This document shows, piece after piece, positions 43,427 through 54,631 of a stretch of 64,000 nt of DNA; positions within the stretch are counted from its first letter, which is position 1; each line of letters opens with the position of its first letter. Location of the stretch: NCBI GenBank assembly GCA_014058105.1, contig JACGCM010000325.1, positions 372,001-436,000 of the forward strand, given 5' to 3'. This DNA is from Kingdonia uniflora (taxonomy: Eukaryota; Streptophyta; Magnoliopsida; Ranunculales; Circaeasteraceae). A program made the translations under genes and the position numbers. Under the pieces are notes generated by a model that had not been told where the DNA came from, did not search any database, and worked only from the letters and a program-made list of their open reading frames with translations.

Positions 43427-44493
43427 AGTTTGGAATGTGTGATACGAATTTCTTTGTATCCCTAGGTGGGAGGTCCCACTCGCTGGAGATTCTTTTGGGT
43501 GATGAAATTTCGTGGAAGAGCCCTAGTGGTTAAAGCCTTTACTATGTTCAACATGGAGCGAAAATTGATACACGATAACAGGTCAATCTAAACACTATTT
43601 TTTTTTAATTTAAGAGCAACGTGTATTTGAACAGTTTACACGACTTACTTTCCTAATGCCAGGGTGGAGCGGCGATGAGCCCCTTTTATATGCCAAGTTT
43701 TAAGGGAGGACCAACCTACGGGAAGTGTTTCCCAGTGAAGCTGTGCCGCCCCTTCACTTAGAGGGCGAAAGATGGAGATGCCCCTTCAGTTAGGGGGCAC
43801 AATTAGGATTTAGAGAGAAGCTTTCCAATGTACTTTATAAATTCATCACGATCTCTGAGTACCAACTTTGTCATTATCCTGCAAAACAATTGAAAAAAAA
43901 ATAGTGAACTTACGACTGGAAATATAATAAAATATATTGTAGTTTATGATATCCAGATTTTTAAATGCGTATATCGTTCAGATCAGTTGAGAGAGAGCAT
44001 TAAATAATACCAATTTGGAAAGAAAATTTAGAAAGTAAAACCATTTAAGTATGAAGTTTTCTATAATTTAGCTTCTCTACAGCTCAAAACTAGTAATTAA
44101 TAAATAGCGGCGTCCTTTACTGAGACTGTTTTTACTGTAGTTTCAAAAGGCTGTAATTCTCAAACGACTAAACAGAAAGATATGATCTATAGCTATTCGG
44201 AAAGGGTTTTGAATTATCTAAAATTTTTATAGAAAAACTATTTTCCATTTGTAAAGTATAGATGGTCAAAAACTGTAAAAGATTCAGGAATACATCTTTC
44301 GATGAAATCTGAGTATGTTTCTTCCAAAATTAATATCTCCGAAAACGCTTATAAGAAAATTTTGAGACTAATTTATTCAAAAGAAATCTCAATGATGCAA
44401 TCATAAAATAAATTGGCAAGTTTAACAACTAAAATAAAATAATTAATTAATTACCTAAAATCGAAAAATAATGATTTAATAGACCGTTGCCTT
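43427..44493 (-). other. Leader of Athila element C, LTR-proximal half
   Basis: Non-coding. Inverse copy of 1-790 of element E. It continues at 28756 on the other side of B1. Contains the doubled CCCCTTCAST motif (about 43751 and 43781). Confidence 0.75.
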
Positions 44494-44509
44494 CCCGGCA
44501 ACGGCGCCA
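44494..44509 (-). other. Primer-binding site, complementary to tRNA-Asp
   Basis: TGGCGCCGTTGCCGGG on the minus strand, four bases after the LTR end GCATCA. It is complementary to the 3' end of plant tRNA-Asp(GTC), a common primer for Athila elements. Confidence 0.85.
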
Positions 44510-44513
44510 ATTT

Positions 44514-47019
44514 TGATGCGAGAAAAAAACGGCCTTTAAATACCTTGCTCAAAACTATGGGTGTCATAATATAATAAGGGTAAGCGGGGGTCGAATCCAC
44601 TGGGACTAAACGTATTAAAAATTTGTTTTCACAATTAACTAATAAACGATTAGATCGGGTAAAGACATCGATTTCTGGAGGGACTGTTGGGGTTCAGAGG
44701 TTGCTCTCATAGATCTCGTGGACATCCAAATTGAAATTTGGATGCACTACAAAGCTAAGCTATTCAAATTATTTTTCAAAACTCTTGGTCGGCTCCTCCT
44801 GAAATTATGGAATTCCTGAACTGTCAAGGCATCGATCTGAACAACATTTTCTTAAATAACTTTGATCAAGACATCCAAGTTTGGAAGCATAGTTCTCACG
44901 AACATTTCTTGGTGCACAGAGCTTTTGATAAAATCAGTTCTTACAAACAGTAAAGTTATCCAGCCTAGAATCGGTTCTTTCACCTGGAGAGTCTGTCACA
45001 ACTCGCTGGAAACTGAGGATAACCATATTAAAAAGGGGTTGATTCATATTTCTAAATGTTCTCACTGCCTCTCTAACCTGGAAACTCTTGATCATCTGCT
45101 TCGGCAATGCCCTATCTCCAAATAAATTTGGGATTGGCTAGCTTTTTTGTTCAACATTAAAGCTGTATGTGTTTTTTAATCTTAAGCAAACTCTCAAATT
45201 TTGTTCTCAGATGAGTACTTACATATCAAACCTTTGGAAAGTTGTTGCACTCAAATTCATATATATTCTTTGGAGAGCCAGAAACGCTCTTGTTTTCGAG
45301 GGGTATTATTTTTGTTCCATTGCTATTAAATTCGAGATCCTTGCTGCAGTAAAGGAAGCGGCAGTCCTTTCTGATAACAGTATGTCTAATAATTGTTCCA
45401 AGCTTGCAATTATCGCATCCTTGGGTGTCCCTATTAAAGCAAGACCTCTTCCTCGAGTTCAGAGCTGCACCTGGGCATTGCCCTGGTTTCAGGAAGTTAA
45501 GATCAACGTGGGGGCAGTTGCTATTGGCTCTCCGGGAGCAGCCTACACTGGAGTTGTGGTAAGAATCATAGCGGCGAAGTTATTGCTGTTCCCTCCTATG
45601 GGTTGGGCATTAATACCCGTCACTTTTCGGAATGTGAAGCCATGATTGGAGTTCTTTATTGCGCTGCACAAAGAAACTAGAAAAACATCTGGATTGAAGC
45701 AAACTTTCAACAAACTATAATAGACTTTGTACGAAATCAAGTTCCCTGGCTTCATAGAGCACGATGGAACCGTATAAAGAATTCATTCGAGTCCCTTAGA
45801 TTCAAGCATTGTTGGAAAGCAGCAAACTTCTCAGCAATCCAAGTTGCTAAGAGGGGCAGTCACCTTCCTGCAGGTAGCTCTGAAAGATTTCACAGCAGAC
45901 CAAGCTTCCTTACTAAAGTGGATGAACCGCATATAAGTTACTTCAGATTTTCCTAGTTGCCTGGGCCTGGCCATGCCTCCCCTCAATTGTATCTCTTTTT
46001 CTTTTTAATATACTTTTACTTTTTGCAAAAAAATAATAATAAATGAATCAAAACTAATTTTGATAAAAAGGTTTTGGACTAAAACATAAATCTAAATTAC
46101 TAACTTTCAGTACGATTATAAGGAAAAGAACCTAGGCTTTGGATCACCTCCGACTTAGTTTACTAAAACGATATGAAAATGGTAGCTCTAATCCGCATGA
46201 AATAGCCATGGCTAGGTCTATTCGGGTCTAAGATCTGGGGTTTATGGCTAAAACCCTAGGTAAAAACTTTGTTGTTCATGGGAAATCGGATCTAGGGTTT
46301 ATAAACTCCTTTTCATGGCTAGGTTGAGAGTATTAACTTTAGTAATCTAGAATTCTTTTTGAGGGTGAAAACAATCGAATATGGCTAATTTGTCATCTTC
46401 CTCATATCTGTAGTAACTTAGAGTTGTCATGGCTAGATCAACTTTTTGTAACTTCAAATCAAAGAATTAAAGATTAATTCTAGATCTAAACTACTATTAA
46501 CATCAATTTAGAGGTTCAATCTTTAGCCTAAGATAAGGAGACTAGCTCTCCATTAATGGTGTCGATCACAACTTAAATTAAATATATAAAATAAAAGGGA
46601 GAGAAAATAGATATAGTGAAAACTACAAGATAATTCCTTCCTGAGATTGAGATATTAAAAATACATAAAATTGCTCTCCTATTTATAGGAGATATGAGAG
46701 ACTTGTTTACAATTCTAAAACTCTATCTGATAAATCCTAGCTATCTCATATTAATCTTTGTTGAGTACTTCATCATCTTTATTCCATGGAAAAAATCTAC
46801 AAGTACATTGAATGTAAACATCTTCCTTGTACCTGAGAGACTGCTGGAGACGCTTTAACTCTTTATACCTTCTATTAGATGTCTTTTTCTACTTATTATC
46901 TCCAATAGTGATAAGTGCCTAAAAATAAGAAAATGCTACTAACATTAGAAAATAATAAATCAAGATTGGCAATACGATACTTTTAGGCGTATTTATCCTT
47001 CGTATTTCTATGTTTATCA
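44514..47019 (-). repeat. 5' LTR of Athila element C, with LINE insertion
   Basis: Starts TGATAAACATAG on the minus strand at 47019 and ends TCTCGCATCA at 44514. Without the LINE it is about 1.1 kb, matching the other two family LTRs. Scattered differences from the 3' LTR show an old insertion. Confidence 0.9.
44650..46037 (+). mobile_element. 5'-truncated L1-type LINE (RT C-terminus plus RNase H)
   Basis: Inserted in the Athila LTR with a duplication AATAAA(C/T)GA on both sides (44641-44649, 46038-46046). A short A-rich end (TTTTTGCAAAAAAATAAT) forms the tail. Coding remnants on + : GKDIDFWRDCW near 44660; VWKHSSHEHFLVHRAFDKI near 44880; a zinc-binding reverse-transcriptase C-terminal block RIGSFTWRVCHNSL ... 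CSHCLSNLETLDHLLRQCP; LWRARNALVFEG; and a type I RNase H start with VKINVGA...GSPGAAYTGVVVR. Multiple frameshifts. Only the last 1.4 kb of a LINE is present, the normal result of incomplete target-primed reverse transcription. Confidence 0.87.
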
Positions 47020-47559
47020 CTGAGCTTCCTCAAAGATTGTCTTTCTTCAGTATTGTGTGATTATTGCATTTATTGATGTGTAGAATACCTTCGAATCTTA
47101 TCATGCAGTAATTAATTGATTGATAAGCAATAATGAAAAATTAATAGTATAGGACCAAAGACTTAGTTTCAACTTCAAGAAGTATATGCAAACCTTTTTT
47201 ACAAGTGTTAGTTAATCTACTATCATGAGACACAGGAAGAACCCTGTATGGGATTGGGTCGGTCATGGGCCATGGGTCTTAACTTCAGTTAACACAATTT
47301 TGCGAGAGTGGATTTGTTAAAGCATTGGTTGGTAGGTATTGGTGCTACATGTGTTCTCAAATGATGATCATAGTAATTAAAGTAGAGATCAAATTTCAAT
47401 TTTGTAAGAGTTGGTTTGTTGAAGAAATAGGTTGTAATTGAAAATTTTGATTAATCGAGATTAAACGATTTTGTGTAATTTAGGTCAAAATTGAAAGATC
47501 CAATAATCCTTAAATTAATTATCTTGTTCTATCCTAGCTCAAGTTGATATGATAAGCAA
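47020..47559. other. Flanking DNA right of Athila, no recognised feature
   Basis: AT-rich, no ORF. In the pre-insertion state it was contiguous with 20234-20390. If the ORF at 19940 is a real exon, further exons might lie here, but I see no convincing coding stretch. Confidence 0.35.
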
Positions 47560-48300
47560 TAAAGAATCAAAAACACAATGACAAACAATTTTAACCCTGT
47601 GGGAAACCTTTTCCATGAGAAAAACCCACAGGTCGCTATCGAATCGCCTGACAACTAAATATCAACTATTAAAACAAAATTATACGAATTCAATTACTTA
47701 TAGACTTGATAAGTACCTTCCGTGGTTACCTCTCTTCTAATTTAACTCCTTGCAATTAATTCTTCGCTCTCACAACACCTTGTTTCGGATAACGCACCAA
47801 AGTTTCAAAGCTTAAACTCACAAAGTCTAAAATTGGATTTAGGTTTTCTAAATATTTGATTGATACAATTTGAGTTTTATTTCATATCGAATCGCTTGAT
47901 GAAATCTCTCTTCTTTCTAATAATATCAAGCCCTAAAAGAGTTTTTTGTGGAGAAGATAAAAAGCAAAAATAAGAAAGGTTGCTTTTTATCGAAAAATTA
48001 AAAATCCGAACTCTGTTCTAATAGACAAGGCTCTATTCGAACAAAACCAAAGATTCTATTGGAAGAAATAATAGTTTGAATAAAATGTTCGAACAGAGAA
48101 AAAGTATGTTCGAACAGAAATCTATTTTTTTCAAAAAAAACAAGATTCCTTTTTTTGATCTTTTGTAAAATACTAACGGTTAGAGTTTTTAGAGCGAAGA
48201 GATAAAAGCCTACATTGCTGCTCAATGTCAGTCTAGCTATAGTCGATCCATGTACACTCTTTGATGACGAATAACCACGAGGTAATGCTGACACCTATTC
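47560..48300 (-). repeat. Copia-like LTR fragment with TTCGAACAGA motifs
   Basis: On the minus strand: GTCAGCATTACCTCGTGG, AACGGTTAG, then palindromic TTCGAACAGA/TTCGAACATA motifs (48120-48000), TTTTTATCTTCTCCACAAAA, and a GGGTTTTTCTCATGG/GGTTTCCCACAGGG block near 47620. The order of parts parallels 17530-18290, but the sequences are only loosely similar. Ends not determined. The minus ORF 47998-48294 is not supported as a gene. Confidence 0.4.
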
Positions 48301-49319
48301 TAGACATGAAATGAAACAAACTCCAAATATGGATGTTTCGATCTCCCCCCTTTAGTTCTTTTCGTGACAAAACTGCAACTATATAAAATAAAAAATATAA
48401 CTTGATGGACTGACTCATTCACTGAACATCCATACTCAAAGCTACTCTTTCATTCTATAAGAAATATACTATGATCCAGTAAAAAATCATAACTTACCTG
48501 ACTTACCTGTTAGGATCATTTTAACTGGCTTACATGTCATGATCAGCACTCCCCCATTTTGTCGCATATATGAACAAAGGGTAAGCAATGCACAGTAGTA
48601 GATAAAAAGAAAAGCAGACCAGTAAAAAAAAATCCCAACCTGCAAATAAGAAACCAAACACCAATAATCCAATTTTCCAACAATCAAAACTTGTGCAATA
48701 ACCAAACCCAAAAATCAATCACAGCCACCACGAAACTCCCAATAAAAGAGAAAAAAAAATGCTGTCTTTTTTTTTATAATAAAGGGAAAAAAATGAAAAC
48801 AATGGGAAAGCACACACGGAGGGTGTCGTTGAAATAAGTTAACAAAAGAAGACAACACTCCTCCTAACCTAAGGAATTATAGGAAGACAATAAAACTAAA
48901 ATATCCTATAAAGACCAAGACATCGCCCATGTGTTATAAAATAATCACTAAATAAATTACTTGGTATGTGTGTGTGTTCATAGTTTAATAGATACCCAGT
49001 TTTCAGCCTATTACTCAGCCACAGTTAGAATACTGTGTTGGAAAGTTGTTTTAACTTAGGCCTCACTTGGGTGGCCACTCAAAAATCACTGAGAATTAAC
49101 TAGCAAATACTCTATATGAAATATGAATATGAACAATATGCAAAAATGGATTCATATTTGATCAAATAAGTGACACACTATGAATTGAAAGATCTCATAG
49201 ACAGGAAAACAATTATTATTAATGGTGTCAAGTTAGTTTATATAGACTGCCTATCTCTCATCTCCACTAAACTGATTATGTTAAACTCAAGATCAAACAG
49301 GTCTTAAATTTTATATAAT
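48301..49319. other. AT-rich intergenic DNA
   Basis: A hydrophobic minus ORF (48487-48718) arises from a low-complexity TTTTTTC-rich strand and has no domain. No repeats recognised. Nothing supported. Confidence 0.35.
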
Positions 49320-49590
49320 TATTAGGAGTTGAGCCCAGCCCAAGGTGGGAGCCCAACTGGGTTGGGGTGTCCTATTGGTCTCCTAACAAGCCCATAGGCC
49401 TTTAGGATTTATGGGGAGAGTTTAAGTAGTGATAAGTAACCTCATATTGGGCTATCCATCTTTGTAGTACCTACAGAGAGATACAATTTGATCAATGAAG
49501 ATATCTCAATTCTTCTCTCAATATTGTTCTTGATTATCTAATTAAGTAGAATCCATTATCATCCAGCACGTTATCAACACGTAGAGCTAG
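49320..49590 (+). repeat. Possible Copia LTR 3' part
   Basis: GTTGAGCCCAGCCCAAGGTGG ... GGTGTCCTATTGGTCTCC, a U5-like end, then CCATTATCATCCA followed by CACGTTATCAACACG at about 49567, which looks like the LTR end and the CACGTTATCAGCACG-type sequence often seen after Copia LTRs. No gag follows. The 5' limit is unknown. Confidence 0.35.
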
Positions 49591-49989
49591 TGGATCAGAA
49601 GGGAGAAAGAACTCTTCAAATCAGCATTTTCTGAGAAATTTTGTATTGCGAAGAGTTATTTTTACATATTTTTTGAATTTATACATAAATTTTACTTAAT
49701 CAATGATATTGGATATCTAAATATGGATTGGAGTAATTTTATCTATTTTTTTCAAACCAATATAGCATTTGTTATGGAAATCGGACTGATGCAAAATTAA
49801 TTTTTTTGCGTAGCCCATTCTACAAGGATTCCAATGGTATATGGCACATCCTAGGGAGATGTCACAATCGCCAAAAAACTACTGTTGAAATTGGGCAGTT
49901 CACAACAAAAAACAGCATGTTTTAGGTCATGATGACGTTAACAATAATTAATAATTAATAATTTTTATTCATTTCAAAAAAATTATTAT
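49591..49989. other. AT-rich DNA between LTR fragments
   Basis: No ORF. Contains an AT-palindromic stretch AATAATTAATAATTAATAAT near 49941. Possibly degenerate internal sequence of the preceding Copia fragment. Confidence 0.3.
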
Positions 49990-50674
49990 TTGTGATAACG
50001 TCAGCTTTATCAACTTGCTGACATGGCAGTGACAAGTGTCAAGGACACGTGGTATATGTGGCAGTGGGACCCACATGTTAACGTGGCAGGTGGGGTCCAC
50101 CATGCTTGTAGTGGCTTATTCTCCATCTCAAACTCAAGCTTTATCTTCAACCATCATACGACCACTCAACCTCGTCAACATACACGTGGCACATTTATGG
50201 CGCATTACGAACAACTACAGAGTTTTACTTATTATTTTCGATCTCTACATCAACAGTTCAAATCAACAAGCACTCCGTCAATAATAAAGCCGTTACAAGA
50301 CTGCAGGATCAGATCGTTGCACAATCAGTTCAAAAACTATTAAATCTATATTGTAACATCCATCATTAAGAATAATAATGGTTGCCAAACAGTCATATTG
50401 TAAGACCTATAAATAAGATCAGAGAATTTTAGATAAAGGACGGATGAATGCTTACTCATAAACACTATACAAAACTATTTAGAATATCCTTTGTAATAGA
50501 TAATAATTATCAATAAGATCTCTCTTTCTAAATCTTCAAGAGAGGTCATAGTTTTTAACCCATTTAGAGGTTTTCCACGCTAAACTTTGTGTTAGCAATT
50601 ACTTCTCTTTCACTAACGTTCTTATTATCATTGGTGTAAATAGTAAGATCGGATTATGAAATTAGGCTATTACA
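49990..50674 (+). repeat. 5' LTR of Tat-type element D1 (left limit approximate)
   Basis: Ends AAATTAGGCTATTACA at 50674 followed by TTTCGTGTTATCTGTGGGAA, the same end-plus-primer-site layout as B1, but the LTR body is different in sequence. A TATA box CTATAAATA is at about 50408-50416. GACACGTGG near 50044 is an ACGT-core element. The ORF at 50023-50343 overlaps it and is not a gene. Confidence 0.55.
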
Positions 50675-52395
50675 TTTCGTGTTATCTGTGGGAATGAAGT
50701 TTTTTTAGTCACAGTTCTCAAAAATAGCTTATACCTACTCTCTTCATCGAATTCCAGACCAGATTCCACCGATTGGCCCAACTGAAGGAAGTGTTGAGTT
50801 AGTAGAATTATGGGCCACTCTGCACTCCGACACAGAAAGACGAGCCGCTCTGGAATAGCAGCTGGCGGGTGTGCAAGATACTTTAAAAGTTCTACTGGGA
50901 TAACAGATTGTAACTAAAAAAAACAAAGGCATGCTACCTGCCACTACATGAGTTTCCGTTCGAGACCGACTAGGTCACCACGTTAACAGCTTGGGAGGTG
51001 ATGTTCGATCTAGTCATAATCTGCTGGGGTTGAGCTTCTCCAGATACAGGAAGTTCACCAAAATGTTGATGGTAGTCTTGCTGGAGTCAGACAAGCAGAA
51101 GATTCACCCTGCTGAAAAGTTCATATTCCAGCACGTGAGTGACTAAGTGAAGGAAGTTGTGACCACAATCCTCGTGAAGGACGCATTCCACGCCTGACTA
51201 TCGTAGCTCGTCAGTATGTGACTTAGGAACATGTTGAAAAGCGTATCAAAGAATTGTTTGAAGCCCAGGTTCAAACCGTTAAAGGTATTCATAATTGACT
51301 ACAGAAAAGCTCGATCACTCAGGAACTATTGGACGACGAAGTCCCCACCGGTTTTTACACCTCAAAAATTCAAAAATATAGGTGAAATGATCCCGTGGAG
51401 CACGTTCAAGAATTTCAGGACACTCTAGGCTTATATTCTACATCCAACCACATCTTATGCTATTTTTTTCCTACCAGCCTGAATGCCACACTTTTTTGCG
51501 ATGGTTCTACCCATTATAAGAAGGGCCCATTACAACTTTCAAACAGTTGGGAGAACTCTTTATTAAGAATTACTCGAACAATAGAGACAAGAAAGAGAAT
51601 TTGTATTCCCTGTTTAACCTTAAGCATGTACCAGGGGAGAAGCTCGAAACATTTACTAAGAAATTCTTGGAGTTGGCCAGGAAAGTGGACCGACTTGATC
51701 AGAAAATTATTATTTTGGCCTTTACCAACGCTTTGCTCGTGGATAGAAGAGTGAAGGAGTACCAAATTCTAAACAAACCTGTAACCTTGGAAGACATGAT
51801 CGAAAAGGTCAACGAATATATCGATCTCAAGGGGATTCTGCCCAAAAGGTGGAAAGCCCAAAAATCAACCTTGACAGCAAAAGATCAATCCATAGAGCAA
51901 GATTTCAATTATGTTGTAGATCATGGAGGAGACAGGAAGCAAACCAAATATAATGGCGATCAAACTCGGATAGGTAGTAATATGCCCAAGCCATGTCTTC
52001 CTAAGATGATTGTCACAATAGCCAGCTTGTATCCTACACTCTAAAAGGATAATTTCTTTTGTAATGCTCAAAATCTTTAACCCATCGATAACAAATCATA
52101 TTACATACACCACAAAGTCCAACATCATAACACGAAACATTTTTTTGCTTTACAGTTATTGTTGGAGTATATTTTTGTGGATGGACAAATGCATGAGTAC
52201 ATAGTGGACGTTGAAAGTTACAAAAATAGGAGTTACAAGCTTACTACTGAGATCGTAGAGATAGAAGGAACGATAGAAGAAAAACATTTATACCACATCT
52301 CCCTCGGCCATTTTATCGATACTTATATAGTTAATAGATCAATCATATCCAAAAGGCGGCATCTCGACTAATACCACGATTTATCCATAGTTGAT
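50675..52395 (+). pseudogene. gag of D1
   Basis: Starts after the primer site. The N-terminal part is broken. The gag core appears as HVQEFQDTLGLYSTSNHILCYFFPTSL (51395 frame) followed after a shift by LFIKNYSNNRDKKENLYSLFNLKHVPGEKLETFTKKFLELARKVDRLDQKII and LEDMIEKVNEYIDLKGIL (51547-52044). It aligns with B1 gag (YSLIDLKQ, AQKVDNLDQKIV, VNSYVNLERM), so D1 and B1 are sister families in opposite orientation. The region 52140-52395 has the post-knuckle linker (LLEYIFVDGQMHEYIVDVESYKN), also found in B1. Confidence 0.8.
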
Positions 52396-52895
52396 AAAGA
52401 AGCCCGATTACTCCCTGTATCTAGTTCTCAACGCACAAGGATCTCCTTCGAAGATTGCGACGTTCGCCATGTCAACTTTCCTCATCATGATGCACTTGTG
52501 ATCATGCTGAAAATGAGAAATGTCGTGCTATATATAATGATGGTGGATACTGGCAGTAGTATCAAACTACTCTTCTAGAGCATGATTGATCAGATAGGAC
52601 TGGCCGACAAGGTACAACCTAGTAACATTGATATCAGTGGTTTCAATTTCTCTAAAGAAGAATGCGTTGGAAAGATCATACTTCATATTACTGCTGGATC
52701 GACAACGGTTGACATAGTATTTTATGTTATCAATGTAAAATTTAATTATTTGGGAATCATGGGATGCTACTGGCTGTATAACATGCGAGCTATCCCATCG
52801 ACCTATCATTTGGCACTACAATTTGATTGGAATGACGGTATTTACGAAATCAAAGGCAGTAATAAGCTAGCTCGAGCTTGCGAAAACATTGTTAC
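52396..52895 (+). pseudogene. Protease of D1, truncated by B2
   Basis: MMVDTGSSIKLLF holds the D-T-G active site (52543-52551), followed by a stop, then 52582-52895: VFYVINVKFNYLGIMGCYWLYNMRAIPSTYHLA and IYEIKGSNKLARACEN. The frame then runs directly into the B2 LTR at 52896, so RT onward is displaced beyond B2 or lost. The five bases before the LTR are GTTAC, the expected left TSD copy. Confidence 0.8.
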
Positions 52896-53373
52896 TGTAA
52901 TGGCCTAATTCCGTAAGCGCAAGATGGCTTGGAATTAACTCTTACACCAATGTTCCTGTGGCAAAAACTAATATAAAATAATAAATGGCATAAGCGATTT
53001 AATGTAAAAAAACCTCTAAACAGGTAAAAAACTATGACCTCGAGTTAAAAGTTTTTGTAATAGTGACTTTTATTGCTTGAGGCTGATATCTTATTATAAG
53101 ATCTCTCGACTTAGAAATACTTGATCTTGTAAATAAGAAGTTTTGATGCTTTGAAAATCTAGAAAATATAGTTTTCTTGGTGATTTCTCATGTATTTTTC
53201 TAGTCTTTGACTATTATGGAAGTTTTTCTTTATATAGGCCTTCTCCACAGTTCATGGAGTAAGTATCAATACTGACTATTTATGTTACGTGTAAAATGTG
53301 TGAGTCTGACATAGAGGTATTTTAAACTGAAATTAGCCCGAATTGGGTTTGATCGAGGGGTAGGTCACTATAA
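52896..53373 (-). repeat. 3' LTR of B2
   Basis: TGTAATGGCCTAATTCCG on + at the left end and CACTATA at the right. Shorter than the B1 LTRs (about 480 versus 620 bp) through internal deletions. A strong polypurine tract GAGGGGGCGAT (minus strand) borders it at about 53374-53384. Confidence 0.85.
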
Positions 53374-53620
53374 TCGCCCCCTCGCAACAAAAGTCACGAA
53401 TGGCTTTGGTTGATAAATTTTTTGCAAATATATGGGTATTTAGGGTTTTGAAAATAAAAGAAGTAATGATGCTGATTTGACAGTATGAAAAATGTGTATT
53501 TTTATAGGGGGGATGTTTATGCATTGAATGATGATGGAAATATTGATGTATGCGGCGGTTAGGGCTTTGAGAGGTTTGTCTGTAGCTTAGGGTAACGTAC
53601 CTGCACATTAAATATCAGAA

Positions 53621-53630
53621 TTATATAAAT
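53621..53630 (+). promoter_or_regulatory. TATA box of antisense unit 1 in B2
   Basis: TTATATAAATAGTACCTGTA, same as B1 29641 with one base difference. It is 88 nt upstream of the ATG at 53718. Confidence 0.55.
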
Positions 53631-53717
53631 AGTACCTGTACCAAGGATTATGGCAAAGTAAGCTGTTTGTTGCAAAATTATCTAGAAGTCTTATTAATGA
53701 TCGCAAAGACCTGGAGA

Positions 53718-54118
53718 ATGGTTCATAAAGAGATAATCTCTGTTAAGATACGAAAGTTGAAGTTGAGATATTTTAGTGATCAGTCTTTTGTGATGCCTAA
53801 CCCCATTCCCGTTTCACAAACTTATCCAGGTATGTCTGAAGAAGAAGCGACTGAAGCTGAGGAAGATATTTACTGTATGTAGAGATTCTATCACGTTGTC
53901 TTAATAGGCGAGCAATACTGGAGGTATCTCTGCATCCTTATGGAAGATAAGGTTGAAGAGACATATGTGGGGGTTGGCATAACTATTAGGCAGTTTCACC
54001 GATGTCTTGCGTAGGATTGGATTCTAAGGTTGGGCCCTCTTCACCCCAAACAACTCTGTGGTGGTGGTGGTTATAGAGGAGGCGACGGTGGTAGTAGAGG
54101 AGAAAGATGGAGAATATA
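53718..54118 (+). pseudogene. Antisense accessory ORF1 of B2
   Basis: Starts MVHKEIISVKIRKLKLRYFSDQSF, continues YPGMSEEEATEAEEDIYCM, stop TAG at 53880-53882 exactly where B1 has the Trp of YCKW (TGG to TAG). It then goes on to VVLIGEQYWRYLCIL, GVGITIRQFHR and a Gly/Arg-rich GGGGYRGGDGGSRGER. Fewer lesions than B1 in the first 55 codons: the early B1 stop is absent here. No known function. Confidence 0.55.
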
Positions 54119-54369
54119 AGTCTGCTTCTACACTTTCATCATATATTGGCTTTAAGAAGTCCTTCTATTTAAAAATTCGGTTCAAGCACTGTGTCTTCTG
54201 CTTTTATGTCTAGAATTCCTCCAAACCTAGTTTTTGATCAGAGTAAGATGGTGTGAAGGGAGAAGGACTTCTGGTGACTTCCAATGCCTGTTTTTCATTA
54301 GAAAATTCTTTGAGTAAAACATTGCTGAATTCAGATAAACTGAAGAATTTGATTGTTTGGAGTGCCTAA

Positions 54370-54500
54370 AAGACTTGTTATCTGTAAAGCACTTAACTAA
54401 ATTATTATCTGTAAAGTACATGATTTTAGAGTACTTGAAAGACTTGTTATCTGTAAAGTACCAGAAAGGTTTATTATATGTAAAGTGCCAGTAATACAGT
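54370..54500. repeat. Short irregular repeats in B2
   Basis: TTATCTGTAAAGTACC-like motifs recur at about 54378, 54403, 54446 and 54475 with spacings of about 25-45 bp. B1 has one clear motif at the matching place (about 30390), so the motif was amplified locally in B2. Confidence 0.65.
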
Positions 54501-54631
54501 AATATGTTCGAGCTTAATAAAATTTATTATCCGAACTCTGCGTTGATATATGTATAGAATAACTTTTGAAATCTAGCGATTAAAGGATTTATAAAATAGA
54601 TGATGAAATGTTATGTAAAGATTTAGAACTT

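Larger units (their letters stand above)
20391..47019 (-). mobile_element. Athila-clade Ty3/gypsy element C, split by B1 and a LINE
   Basis: Minus-strand order from the right: 5' LTR (44514-47019 including a LINE), tRNA-Asp primer site, leader (43427-44493), then after the inserted element B1 (28757-43421) the rest of the leader, gag, protease, RT/RNase H, integrase, a long 3' region and the 3' LTR (20391-21509). Flanks are GTGAG on the left (20386-20390) and CTGAG on the right (47020-47024), a TSD with one mismatch. Without the insertions it is about 10.5 kb, a usual Athila size. All coding regions carry stops. Confidence 0.85.

Noticed and set aside
44494..44509. Match to the 3' end of tRNA-Asp as a tRNA gene
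   Set aside because: Only the 3' 16 bases are present and they are on the complementary strand just after an LTR, so it is a primer-binding site. No cloverleaf is formed.
48487..48718. Hydrophobic minus-strand ORFs as membrane protein
   Set aside because: Two overlapping frames from a T-rich low-complexity strand. No conserved residues, no promoter or homologue seen.
50023..50343. 106-codon ORF as a gene
   Set aside because: It overlaps the D1 LTR promoter region, and a second frame is equally open. Composition suggests chance.
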